The notes beneath the pieces were generated by a model. That model did not search any database. It was given only the letters and a program-made list of their open reading frames with translations, and was not told where the DNA came from. Shown here in pieces: positions 17,028-24,569 of a DNA stretch of 64,000 nt (positions are counted from its first letter, which is position 1; each line of letters begins with the position of its first letter). A program made the position numbers and the translations under genes. Source of the DNA: Lentibacillus jeotgali (GTDB lineage Bacteria > Bacillota > Bacilli > Bacillales > Amphibacillaceae); assembly GCF_000224785.1 (NCBI RefSeq), contig NZ_AGAV01000003.1:1-64000 (forward strand). The letters run 5' to 3'.

Positions 17028-17072
17028 ATGACACACGCAATGAAACTTCGTTTCCCAACTTTGAACCAGTAA
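17028..17072 (+). CDS. ABC-F leader peptide (14 residues)
   Basis: ATG 17028 with a strong AGGAGG (17011-17016) encodes MTHAMKLRFPTLNQ and stops at 17072. Its start resembles the MTASMRLR-type leader of msrD, where a macrolide-bound ribosome stalls and allows read-through into the resistance gene. The leader sits between a strong promoter and a terminator hairpin (17324) in front of the ABC-F gene. Stalling itself is inferred. Confidence 0.75.
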   Translation: MTHAMKLRFPTLNQ

Positions 17073-17323
17073 CTGAATACGTTCAAAGGCTCTGTTTGTG
17101 AATACAGAGTAAACGGGAGTAGTCTGTCCTTTTTTAATAATCTTCATTTCATATTAGAAACCTGTATTGGTAAATAATGTAGTAAGTATATCCAAAAATA
17201 TGGAATGCACAGAAAGGCGGTTTAGTCTGTCCTTTCTTAAAGTGCCCTTTAAGCAAAGCAGATCTATTTATAGACGACTTCTAACCATAATCGAATAATA
17301 ATGGCTTCTACCCCTTTACTCTG

Positions 17324-17352
17324 AATCACAAGCAGATGCTTGTGATTTTTTA
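17324..17352 (+). terminator. attenuator terminator before the ABC-F gene
   Basis: A perfect 10-bp stem, AATCACAAGC / GCTTGTGATT with an AGAT loop, is followed by T residues and ends about 20 bases before the ABC-F ATG. Its place between leader peptide and gene implies conditional termination. The 250 bases between also carry two GTCTGTCCTTT blocks (near 17120 and 17230) and a CTCTGT/ACAGAG hairpin that may take part in switching. Confidence 0.8.
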
Positions 17353-17372
17353 TTAATTGGAGGCAGGGAATT

Positions 17373-18836
17373 ATGAAAAAATTATCGGTAGAATTCGAAA
17401 ATATAGAAGTTTCATATTTAGATCGTGTAGTGTTAAGTATCCCACAGCTTGCTGTACATCAGTTTGACCGTATTGGTGTTGTCGGCAGGAATGGTGCAGG
17501 TAAGAGCACGCTGTTGAAGCTGATAAATGGTCAAGTCAAGCCTGGGGGAGGCCATGTCAAACGCTTTGCAGATTTTGCATACTTTGGTCAATTAACATCT
17601 GCAACAGATAGCGAAATCGACTATGAATTAATGGGAAAGTTATCAATCCCCAAAACAGACATTGACCATTTTAGCGGTGGTGAACAAACAAGGATGAAGT
17701 TAGCGCAGATATTTTCTACCTACCATGAAGGCCTGTTGATTGACGAGCCAACAACGCATTTAGACGAAGAGGGCATCAAATTTTTTATCGATGAATTAAG
17801 ATATTATTATGGTGCACTTATACTTGTCAGTCATGATAGGCATGTATTGGACCAGTTGGTGACAAAAATCTGGGAAGTGGAAGATGGCTGTGTAACGGAA
17901 TATACAGGGAACTATTCGGATTATGTGGAACAAAAGGAACTAGAGAAAAGGAAGCAGCAAGAAGAGTATGAAAAGCATGTGAAAGAAAAGTCACGTCTAA
18001 TGAAAGCAGCCGAGGAAAAGATGAAGAAGGCTGATAAAATTAATCGGGCTAGTGGACAGATGTCCAAAAAAGAGGCTAAAGCAAAAGCGAACAAAATGTT
18101 TATGACAAAAGAGAAGGGAACCAGTCAAAAATCAGTTCAACGCGCAGCGAAAGCGATTGAGCAAAGAGTGGAACAACTGGAGGAAACAGAGGCTCCAAAA
18201 GAAGAGCAAATAATTCGTTTTCACCAGTCAAATGAATTAAAATTGCACAATAAATTTCCGATTATGGCCGACCGGTTAACACTGAAGGCAGGAAATAAAC
18301 TCTTGCTCAATGAATCAAGTTTCCAATTCCCTTTAGGCAATACCATTGCCATTACAGGTAAAAATGGTTCTGGGAAAACGACGCTGCTTCACCATATTAT
18401 AAAGTGTGGTGAGGGGATAACGATTTCGCCAAAAGCTGTCATTGGATCTTATGAACAAATGGATTATCAATTTGAAAGAGATGAAACGGTAATTGCCTAT
18501 ATGAAAAATCGGAGCGATCACAATGAAAGTAAAATTAGGGCTGCCCTTAATGCCATGAATTTCAATGGAAATGCTATAAAAAAGAATGTCCGTGAATTGA
18601 GTGGCGGGGAAGCCATTCGTTTAGTGCTGTGTCAATTGTTTTTAGGAAGATACAATGTGCTTGTATTGGATGAACCAACAAATTTTTTGGATATTTATTG
18701 TATTGAAGCATTGGAGAGTTTTTTAGAAGGATATGTCGGGACCGTCCTGCTTGTTTCGCATGATCGGACTTTTATTGACCGTACAGCTGATCGTATCTAT
18801 TCAATTGAAGACCAGACCATAAAATTAAAAAGCTAA
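17373..18836 (+). CDS. Msr-like ABC-F ribosomal protection protein
   Basis: This 487-residue protein has two ABC ATPase domains and no membrane segment, the ABC-F layout. Walker A motifs are GRNGAGKST (about residues 38-46) and GKNGSGKTT (about 328). Signatures are SGGEQTR and LSGGEAIR, and Walker B blocks are LLIDEPTTHLD and LVLDEPTNFLD. A basic linker of about 100 residues lies between the domains; in this family it reaches into the ribosome and displaces antibiotics. Overall resemblance is closest to the Msr group (macrolides/streptogramin B). The start has GGAGG upstream. Regulation by the leader and attenuator is likely. Antibiotic range is inferred. Confidence 0.88.
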   Translation: MKKLSVEFENIEVSYLDRVVLSIPQLAVHQFDRIGVVGRNGAGKSTLLKLINGQVKPGGGHVKRFADFAYFGQLTSATDSEIDYELMGKLSIPKTDIDHFSGGEQTRMKLAQIFSTYHEGLLIDEPTTHLDEEGIKFFIDELRYYYGALILVSHDRHVLDQLVTKIWEVEDGCVTEYTGNYSDYVEQKELEKRKQQEEYEKHVKEKSRLMKAAEEKMKKADKINRASGQMSKKEAKAKANKMFMTKEKGTSQKSVQRAAKAIEQRVEQLEETEAPKEEQIIRFHQSNELKLHNKFPIMADRLTLKAGNKLLLNESSFQFPLGNTIAITGKNGSGKTTLLHHIIKCGEGITISPKAVIGSYEQMDYQFERDETVIAYMKNRSDHNESKIRAALNAMNFNGNAIKKNVRELSGGEAIRLVLCQLFLGRYNVLVLDEPTNFLDIYCIEALESFLEGYVGTVLLVSHDRTFIDRTADRIYSIEDQTIKLKS

Positions 18837-18876
18837 TGCAGTAAACCCAGGAGTATATATAACTGTGCAGATTGAA

Positions 18877-18904
18877 CGGGGCACAGGGTTAAACCCTTGT
18901 CCCG
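18877..18904 (+). terminator. terminator after the ABC-F gene
   Basis: CGGGGCACAGGGTT pairs imperfectly with AAACCCTTGTCCCG, followed by a T-rich stretch. No GGGCGC repeat copy is seen after this gene, unlike its neighbours. Confidence 0.65.
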
Positions 18905-19080
18905 TATTATTTTGGACGGGAAAACCTGTATTGCATTTCAATATAGACCTTGCAATAATTAAGTCATAAGATAATCTTCAACGAAGGCTCAGTAATCGAT
19001 GATTAAGTACATTCTTTTGAATAGGACAATTATGTTGAATAAATGTCCAAAATAGTAAAAATTATATGGAGTGAAAAATA

Positions 19081-19908
19081 ATGACTGTCAATGATACAAT
19101 CCAAAAAGTAAAAGAAGAACTGGATGGACTGCCAGGTGTAGTTGGGATCGTGTTGGGTGGATCGCGGGCGAGAGGAACCAACAGTCCTGATTCGGATATA
19201 GATATTGGGATTTATTATGATGAATCAAAAGGATTTAACACTAATGATATAGACAGAACAGCATTAAATCTTAACGATGTGAAAAAGGATCATTTAATCA
19301 CCTCTTTAGGTGAATGGGGCGAATGGATAAATGGAGGCGGCTGGTTAGTTGTGCATGGATTCCATGTAGATCTCATATTTCGTGATATCAAACGAGTCAG
19401 CAAAGTTATTGATGATTGTCTGTCAGGTGCTGTATCCATTCATTATCAAACAGGGCATCCACATGGTTATTTGAATGTCATGTATATGGGAGAGTTAGCC
19501 GTTTGTAATATTTTATCTGATCCTGAAGGCAAACTAAGTGAATTAAAAAAGAAAACGGAGCTCTATCCTGAGAAATTGAAAGAAGCGATGATTCAGTATT
19601 TTTCTTTTGAAGCTTCTTTTTCCTTTATGTTTATGGAAGCCAATACTAATAAGGACGATATTTCATATGTTATGGGCCATTGCTTTCGAAGTATTTCTTG
19701 TTTAAATCAAGTTCTCTTTGCGAAAAACGAAGTGTATTGTATCAATGAAAAGAAAGCTGTGGCCATGATTCAAGATTTCCCGATAAAGCCTACGGATTAT
19801 GAAAAAAGAATCGATGATATTGTTTCTCTGCTTTCAACAGATGCTGAAAAGACGGGAAACGCAGTGAAGAAGCTAAAAGAACTAATTACTGAAACAGAAG
19901 CATTATAA
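19081..19908 (+). CDS. nucleotidyltransferase-domain protein, intact
   Basis: This 275-residue protein has the minimal nucleotidyltransferase fold: GVVGIVLGGSRARGT with two aspartates in SPDSDIDIGIYYD, and a third acidic site likely in HVDLIFRDI. A helical C-terminal half follows. This is the layout of small-molecule nucleotidyltransferases, some of which adenylylate aminoglycosides or lincosamides, but no substrate is evident. It is closely similar to the frameshifted copy at 15615-16446, which shows a duplication within the array. The start has TGGAGTG upstream, and a repeat copy follows directly. Confidence 0.85.
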   Translation: MTVNDTIQKVKEELDGLPGVVGIVLGGSRARGTNSPDSDIDIGIYYDESKGFNTNDIDRTALNLNDVKKDHLITSLGEWGEWINGGGWLVVHGFHVDLIFRDIKRVSKVIDDCLSGAVSIHYQTGHPHGYLNVMYMGELAVCNILSDPEGKLSELKKKTELYPEKLKEAMIQYFSFEASFSFMFMEANTNKDDISYVMGHCFRSISCLNQVLFAKNEVYCINEKKAVAMIQDFPIKPTDYEKRIDDIVSLLSTDAEKTGNAVKKLKELITETEAL

Positions 19909-19920
19909 CTATTCAATAAA

Positions 19921-19985
19921 AGGGCGCTTTTCCCTAATAAGGAATAGCGCCAATATCGCATATAAGGGCCAGTTTGTTGAATAAA
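19921..19985 (+). repeat. GGGCGC-type intergenic repeat, consensus-like
   Basis: GGGCGCTTTTCCCTAATAAG, GAATAGCGCC, AATATCGCATATAAGGGCCA, GTTTGTTGAATAA. This copy is the best representative of the family. Confidence 0.9.
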
Positions 19986-20071
19986 AGACCAACTTAATTG
20001 TCACTGATTTTTCCGATATTTGGATTATAACTAAGAGAAAATAAGTTTATTTGTGTTAAACATTTCCACGG

Positions 20072-20101
20072 AAAAAAGCTGATCATGAGGTCAGCTTTTT
20101 T
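20072..20101 (-). terminator. bidirectional terminator
   Basis: AAAAAAGCTGA / TCAGCTTTTTT with a short loop ends the minus-strand gene, whose stop codon lies in the loop. Confidence 0.8.
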
Positions 20102-20538
20102 GTAAGTATTCTTTTTAATAATAATCCTACAAATAATCCCGGGAGTACGCTCAACATTGGAAGCCAAATAACTCCTAATAATTGACCGAATAACGATATT
20201 TTTGATGAATAGATCGTTCCCACCGTCACAAAATAAGCTGAAAAAACAAATGGTAAAAAGGCATAAGGCTCTTTTCCTCCACCTGCATCCTTATACGCAT
20301 CCCACATCGCAAAAAAGTATAAACAAGGATAAAACATAAGCCACTGATAATTTGCCTGTTCAACTGCCATTTCCACGTTCCCCTGAAAACTTAAAATAAT
20401 AACTTCGTTAAAATTTCCCAGTACATTAATCAAAAACTCTAATAAAATTAATACCAATCCTTTGATATACATTTTATTTAATAGTTGACCAAATCCCGGT
20501 AATGCGATGCTCCATAATAGGACTTCAACCGCTTTCAA
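20083..20538 (-). CDS. small polytopic membrane protein
   Basis: This 151-residue protein has about four hydrophobic helices. The N-terminal block LLWSIALPGFGQLLNKMYIKG, with its LPGFGQ turn, resembles small TM2-like membrane proteins, but I cannot name a family. It starts at TTG 20538, overlapping the stop of a 28-residue ORF in TTGA, so the two are probably translationally coupled. It is in reverse orientation to the surrounding repeats. Confidence 0.65.
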   Translation of the reverse strand: MKAVEVLLWSIALPGFGQLLNKMYIKGLVLILLEFLINVLGNFNEVIILSFQGNVEMAVEQANYQWLMFYPCLYFFAMWDAYKDAGGGKEPYAFLPFVFSAYFVTVGTIYSSKISLFGQLLGVIWLPMLSVLPGLFVGLLLKRILTKKLTS

Positions 20539-20621
20539 ATACTAACTTTTCCCTTGATATTTATCCGTGATCGATCTAAAAGGTTATTTTGTGCATTCAT
20601 AGGAATAGGAACATAACGCAT
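20535..20621 (-). CDS. 28-residue ORF coupled to the membrane protein
   Basis: ATG at 20621 (reading leftward), behind AAGGTGAC, encodes MRYVPIPMNAQNNLLDRSRI and eight more residues. The stop overlaps the next start. A good ribosome site and the coupling support a real gene. Its function is unknown. Confidence 0.5.
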   Translation of the reverse strand: MRYVPIPMNAQNNLLDRSRINIKGKVSI

Positions 20622-20656
20622 AATGTCACCTTCTTATTTATTTTTCCATTTTAAGT

Positions 20657-21673
20657 TCATCCTTTTTGTTTGTTCTTCGCTAATTTTTTAGGATCCTTTA
20701 CTCCAGGAGGCTGTTCCAGCCAATTATGTTTAATCATGATATCTGCTCCGCTTTTGGCAAGCCGAGCAACTTCAAATGATAATCGCTCATAATTAATCAT
20801 CAAATCACTTCGTTGGCTTGCAGATGCTGCAGTAGAATAATTCCCCATTCCCGCAGATACAAGCAAATCCGTGTGAAACATCACTAATTTATCTGAAAAA
20901 GTCTGAGTTGTGGAGTCACTTAAATATACATTCGTCTGTGCAGATTCAATATTATCTTTCATAAGTGTATCTGCAAAAATTTTCAAATGCTTTTTTGAGA
21001 TGTCTTTACTGCGAAGCATGAAATCCTGTACCTCTTTTGATGGTGATGTTTGAGCAAATGCAATGCATAAGTGCATTCCTATTGAATTTGTTAGGACGTT
21101 CTGATACAAATGAGAAATCTCAACAGCATTTAATGGACGTTTATCATTGAAAGGATTTAAGCCACTTAAATACTTTTTACTGTCAACATAGTCTGTTTCT
21201 TTGGGAACGTCAATATACGGGTGTCTGGAAACTATCCCCTTGGAAAGACCAGTTTCGAGTGATTGTTTATAAAGGTTACTGGTTTCATTTAACGCCTGTA
21301 CAAAGTAGTTACATACATCATCCCGGTAACTCATCGAAACAAAACCGCCGTATATTAACATTCCCGCCTTCGCCATATGATTCACATACACCAAACAAAA
21401 TATGTCTGAAAAAAGCCACGGTGCGTTCATATTCACATCTTGTTCGGTAAACCCATTTGGAATGGTGAATTGTTCATTTTCAAAAATAGCTGTTAATGTG
21501 TCCAAATGGTTAGACGAAAGATCATAGGCATGCTGTACAACAGATTTTATATCTGCATCTTGAATATGCTCCAGCATAAAACCCAAGATACATTCCGACA
21601 TGCTGTCATTCATATACCCAGTCCAAAGAGAACCAATTTCTGCGGATGTTAGGGGGATATTCCTTTCATTCAT
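20657..21673 (-). CDS. DUF3231 family protein, second copy
   Basis: This 338-residue protein is a paralog of the one at 6220-7221. It has the same two-part layout, with IPLTSAEIGSLWTGYM at the start and RPLNAVEISHLYQNVL in the middle, and ends WLEQPPGVKDP. The start is ATG 21673, behind AAGGAGGT. The open frame extends 60 codons upstream, but those residues have no family resemblance. The function is unknown. It is on the minus strand inside an array of plus-oriented repeats. Confidence 0.85.
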   Translation of the reverse strand: MNERNIPLTSAEIGSLWTGYMNDSMSECILGFMLEHIQDADIKSVVQHAYDLSSNHLDTLTAIFENEQFTIPNGFTEQDVNMNAPWLFSDIFCLVYVNHMAKAGMLIYGGFVSMSYRDDVCNYFVQALNETSNLYKQSLETGLSKGIVSRHPYIDVPKETDYVDSKKYLSGLNPFNDKRPLNAVEISHLYQNVLTNSIGMHLCIAFAQTSPSKEVQDFMLRSKDISKKHLKIFADTLMKDNIESAQTNVYLSDSTTQTFSDKLVMFHTDLLVSAGMGNYSTAASASQRSDLMINYERLSFEVARLAKSGADIMIKHNWLEQPPGVKDPKKLAKNKQKG

Positions 21674-21811
21674 TAAGCAACCTCCTTGAGAATATGTCAG
21701 GATAAGTTTAGTATTCACATTAATATGGATTTTATAATGAATTACAGGTATAAAGAAACAATTTGAAGAGTGAGAGGCACTATAAAAACGAAGTAAAAAA
21801 TTGTTCCGGAA

Positions 21812-21865
21812 AAGGGCGCTTTTCTTTAATAAGGGTGAGCGCCTATATTGCATATAAGGTCGAGG
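21812..21865 (+). repeat. GGGCGC-type intergenic repeat
   Basis: AAGGGCGCTTTTCTTTAATA, AGGGTGAGCGCC, TATATTGCATATAAGGTCGA. It keeps plus orientation although the gene to its left is on the minus strand. Confidence 0.8.
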
Positions 21866-21907
21866 ATATGGAGTGGAAACTAATTTGTTAAATAAGGGTA
21901 GTGGATA

Positions 21908-22234
21908 ATGACAAATTCCTCGAGATTAAAATGTTCTCACGATTCCTATACGATGGAAGCTGACTATAGCGCTGATCCTCTGTGGTGTTCAAAGTGTGGC
22001 TGTAACCTTGATATTGATGATTTTCCTCTTTCTGATGAATTGAAATCTGAGTTAATGAATTGGGTAATCGAGTATGGGGAAATTTTAGAACAGACCGATT
22101 ATGGTGAAAAAATAAAGCGTGATACGGCAATATTAGTGAAATCACATGATGAAAAAGGATTGAGTTTGTATCAAAAGTTAAAATTCGAACTTGGAGATGG
22201 ACACGAGGTAAATTATGTACATACATCACTTTAA
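21908..22234 (+). CDS. small zinc-ribbon-like protein, unknown
   Basis: This 108-residue protein has cysteines and histidines near its N-terminus (LKCSHDSYTM, then PLWCSKCGCNLD) that could bind one zinc. An acidic, helical C-terminal part follows (ELKSELMNWVIEYGEILEQ). No family is recognised. It lies 24 bases before the DUF3953 gene, so the two probably share a transcript. Confidence 0.65.
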   Translation: MTNSSRLKCSHDSYTMEADYSADPLWCSKCGCNLDIDDFPLSDELKSELMNWVIEYGEILEQTDYGEKIKRDTAILVKSHDEKGLSLYQKLKFELGDGHEVNYVHTSL

Positions 22235-22258
22235 ACTCATCAAGATGGGGAGTTTTAT

Positions 22259-22516
22259 TTGTTTACCTTAAATATAATAATAGGTGTTTTGGCCATTTCA
22301 GTGGTTTCTGGATCAATTTACAGTTTAATAACCGGTGAATATGGAATTCAGCCTTATATACAATTACTTTCAGGGTTAATGGTTTTTTCTTTAGGACTAA
22401 AAATGTTTCAAGAGAATCGACAGAATAGAAAGGCAAAAGCTACTTTTAGTCTTTTTGCTTCTGGATTTGTCTTGTTCGTAAGTATCTTTGTGAGTATCTA
22501 TGTTTTATTAAGCTAA
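22259..22516 (+). CDS. DUF3953-type small membrane protein, second copy
   Basis: This 85-residue protein is a paralog of 14514-14741: membrane helix, GEYGIQPYIQLLSGLMVFSL, a basic loop, final helix and a shared VLLS end. It starts at TTG behind GGGGAG. The function is unknown. Confidence 0.75.
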   Translation: MFTLNIIIGVLAISVVSGSIYSLITGEYGIQPYIQLLSGLMVFSLGLKMFQENRQNRKAKATFSLFASGFVLFVSIFVSIYVLLS

Positions 22517-22575
22517 CGGGGCGCGATTATCTAATAAGAATCGCACCAATATCGCATATATGGGCCGATTGTATA
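22516..22575 (+). repeat. GGGCGC-type intergenic repeat
   Basis: ACGGGGCGCGATTATCTAAT, AAGAATCGCACC, AATATCGCATATATGGGCCG. It starts at the stop of the preceding gene and is the last clear copy before the conjugative element. Confidence 0.8.
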
Positions 22576-22609
22576 AAAGTCATAAGCTTTAATCAAGTAC
22601 TTGTTATAG

Positions 22610-22638
22610 TTGATTTTTTATCCTTCATTGCTTATAAT
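22610..22638 (+). promoter_or_regulatory. promoter
   Basis: TTGATT (22610-22615) and TATAAT (22633-22638) are 17 bp apart, upstream of the gene at 22671. Confidence 0.75.
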
Positions 22639-22670
22639 GAGAACAAATGTTCTTTTTAGGAGGATTATAA

Positions 22671-22988
22671 ATGAAGATTAAAGATGTAACTGCTAACCGT
22701 CAAAACGAAGTAAAAATGGTTAAAATATTTTCGCCTGATGAATCACCAAAGATAAAGGTTTATGATAGTGAATCAACACATTTTTTACACGAAGTCGGCA
22801 ATAATAGACAGGTTCTCAGCATTTCCTGTAAGCGAGGACGGGTAACGGAAAAAGAATGGCTATTTGGTATCAGGGAAATAATGAAGTTGGAACTTGAAGG
22901 AGTTGAAATTGAAACTAAACCTAGCGGGGTCGTATTTATACGTGAAAAAGATGAATCAATGCCCAGAACGGCAGACTGTTATCACTAA
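22671..22988 (+). CDS. hypothetical protein
   Basis: This 105-residue soluble protein has mixed alpha/beta character. ATG 22671 follows a strong AGGAGG and a good promoter. Visible stretches include ITSKC-like core strands (VLSISCKRGRVTEKEWLFGI) and IREIMKLELEGVEIETKPSG. I recognise no family. It lies between the last clear repeat copy and the conjugative element. Confidence 0.6.
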   Translation: MKIKDVTANRQNEVKMVKIFSPDESPKIKVYDSESTHFLHEVGNNRQVLSISCKRGRVTEKEWLFGIREIMKLELEGVEIETKPSGVVFIREKDESMPRTADCYH

Positions 22989-23211
22989 GAAGGTGAGTGC
23001 TTCATGAATCATAAAATTTGTTAAACCGCCCTTCTCGGAGTATCCAAACTTTTCGAAGTGATTATAAAGTGAACCTTCAAGGTAACAACTAACAATATTG
23101 GGATTCGCAAAAAGAACCCACCAGAAATACGAATGGTGCTTTTGTGGAATGAATAGTGGATGTTATTTTCTAAAATGAAAAGAGATACTAATGTTCATTA
23201 GAGGTGATTAT

Positions 23212-23577
23212 ATGGAGAGTCAAATGAATAAACTTGTCCATCAGTTTATTTTACTTCCTCTTGCTATTCGGGTATTACAACACGATAAAAAGAACTTTTC
23301 GGATTTTAAAATGCGTAATGTATATCAGGGCAAGATAGATTCATCCATTACGCAATTACAGCAAGATTTATCTTTCACTAAAAAGCTTATGTACACGCAA
23401 AATCATATAGACGTAAAGCAAATCGCACAATGTTCCTATCGATGGTCTAGCAGGCATGATACAGGCGTCATAACGTATACGCCTGGTGAATTAAAAGACA
23501 TGACAAGGAAGGTTATAGAAGTTTATTTATACGGTAGTAAATCAACAGCTTTTGAGCCTCGAGATCAAGGATGGTAA
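23212..23577 (+). CDS. small protein at the left edge of the conjugative element
   Basis: This 121-residue protein includes MNKLVHQFILLPLAIRVLQH and KMRNVYQGKIDSSITQLQQD. ATG 23212 follows GAGGTGA; the frame opens 21 bases earlier. It resembles small uncharacterised proteins that accompany Firmicute conjugation modules, but I cannot assign a role. The direct repeats at 23620 lie between it and the conjugation operon. Confidence 0.6.
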   Translation: MESQMNKLVHQFILLPLAIRVLQHDKKNFSDFKMRNVYQGKIDSSITQLQQDLSFTKKLMYTQNHIDVKQIAQCSYRWSSRHDTGVITYTPGELKDMTRKVIEVYLYGSKSTAFEPRDQGW

Positions 23578-23580
23578 AAC

Positions 23581-23655
23581 TTTGTATCACAGAAACTTTA
23601 CGTAAAAGGAAACAAAGTGGATACAAAATAGGGAACAAAAAAGATACAAAATAGG
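23581..23655 (+). repeat. iteron-like direct repeats
   Basis: GATACAAAATAGG occurs at 23620-23632 and 23643-23655, 23 bp apart (about two helical turns). TTTGTATC at 23581-23588 is an inverted partial copy. They lie just upstream of the conjugation operon, so a regulator or initiator binding site is possible. Confidence 0.6.
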
Positions 23656-23717
23656 TGACAAAATTTCATAAAAACGGTGTTAAATTATTAGTATCAGGAA
23701 GTTTAGTACTTCCCATG

Positions 23718-23750
23718 AACTCTTTTCTTTCACGGAAAAGGGTTTTTATT
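23718..23750 (+). terminator. terminator-like hairpin before the conjugation operon
   Basis: AACTCTTTTC / GGAAAAGGGTT is followed by T residues, about 25 bases before a strong AAGGAGGTG. Confidence 0.65.
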
Positions 23751-23775
23751 TTGGTCAGATAAGGAGGTGTGAATC

Positions 23776-24078
23776 TTGTCTCATAATGAATTTGGAAAAG
23801 CAACGGATAAGAATCAGGATAAAGACATGAAGCAGGACGATAAGGCAGCCACTAAAGATACTACTGAAACATCGAAGAAAGCATCATCATCAAAAAGAAG
23901 CCGCAGACCTGTTAGACCTGAAGGATTCAAAGAATTTGAAGCTCTGGCAAAAGGCATTATCGAAGCTGACGGGTCTTCATATTATGAGTGGCTTCATGAA
24001 CGACACCAAGACATCATCTTGAATTTTAATGTATCGAACCAGAAACAGATCACGAACGTAGCGAAGAAAGGAGAGTGA
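23776..24078 (+). CDS. conjugation-module protein, unknown
   Basis: This 100-residue protein has a charged, low-complexity N-terminal half (many K, D, T and S) and a folded C-terminal half (PEGFKEFEALAKGIIEADGS then YYEWLHERHQDIIL). It starts at TTG behind AAGGAGGTG. It is the first gene of a tightly spaced block leading to the VirB2-like protein. I recognise no family. Confidence 0.6.
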   Translation: MSHNEFGKATDKNQDKDMKQDDKAATKDTTETSKKASSSKRSRRPVRPEGFKEFEALAKGIIEADGSSYYEWLHERHQDIILNFNVSNQKQITNVAKKGE

Positions 24079-24083
24079 AATAG

Positions 24084-24317
24084 GTGCAAGACGCTATTCA
24101 AACCATCCAAAATATCACAGATGGGATTAAGCCAATCGCACCAGTCTTAGCCGGGCTGGTGTTAGTTGTCATTGGACTATTATGGACATTTGCCAAAGAT
24201 CCCCAGAAAAAGGAAATGTATACGGGATGGATGGTCAACGTGGCAATTGGCTTTGGTATTGTTTACTTGGCTGCCAGTCTTGTTTCTTGGCTGGGCGGTC
24301 GTGTTGTTGGATTTTAA
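24084..24317 (+). CDS. TrbC/VirB2-like small membrane protein
   Basis: This 77-residue protein has two hydrophobic helices (APVLAGLVLVVIGLLWTFA and VNVAIGFGIVYLAASLVSWL) joined by a short charged loop, DPQKKEMYTGW. This is the architecture of VirB2/TrbC-type pilin-like subunits of Firmicute type IV secretion systems. It starts at GTG 24084, five bases after the upstream gene. No long signal peptide is seen. The role is inferred from topology and position. Confidence 0.65.
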   Translation: MQDAIQTIQNITDGIKPIAPVLAGLVLVVIGLLWTFAKDPQKKEMYTGWMVNVAIGFGIVYLAASLVSWLGGRVVGF

Positions 24318-24331
24318 GGAGGTGAAGTATT

Positions 24332-24517
24332 GTGAGTGCTGCATACAAATATTTCATAAGCTATCTTTATGAAGATGGCGGCGGTAATGTTGATATAACA
24401 TTAGCGGAACCCATTCAATCGATCGATGATATTCGTGGTGTTGAAAAGGCCATCAGTGATGAATTTAATCTGGGCGATTCGGTCACCATCCAAAACTTCA
24501 TACAGTTAAACTATTAA
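24332..24517 (+). CDS. small conjugation-module protein
   Basis: This 61-residue protein, MSAAYKYFISYLYEDGGGNV and so on, is soluble, with alternating beta and helix pattern. It starts at GTG behind AAGGAGGTG. A terminator-like hairpin follows directly. The function is unknown. Confidence 0.6.
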   Translation: MSAAYKYFISYLYEDGGGNVDITLAEPIQSIDDIRGVEKAISDEFNLGDSVTIQNFIQLNY

Positions 24518-24523
24518 TTAAAC

Positions 24524-24554
24524 GGGCTTTCCAATGGATGGAAGCCTTTTTTTA
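24524..24554 (+). terminator. intra-operon terminator 1
   Basis: GGGCTTTCCA / TGGAAGCC is followed by TTTTTTT, directly before the GAGGAGG of the next gene. Confidence 0.75.
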
Positions 24555-24569
24555 TTGAGGAGGATGAAT

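Noticed and set aside
21674-21853. 60-codon N-terminal extension of the DUF3231 protein
   Set aside because: The extension has no resemblance to the family, and a strong AAGGAGGT precedes ATG 21673.
1-22990. CRISPR array
   Set aside because: The repeats are spaced by whole genes, vary in length and sequence, and have no uniform spacers or cas genes.
1-22990. Integron integrase or site-specific recombinase for the array
   Set aside because: I looked for tyrosine and serine recombinase motifs in the frames of the window and found none outside the IS and intron proteins.
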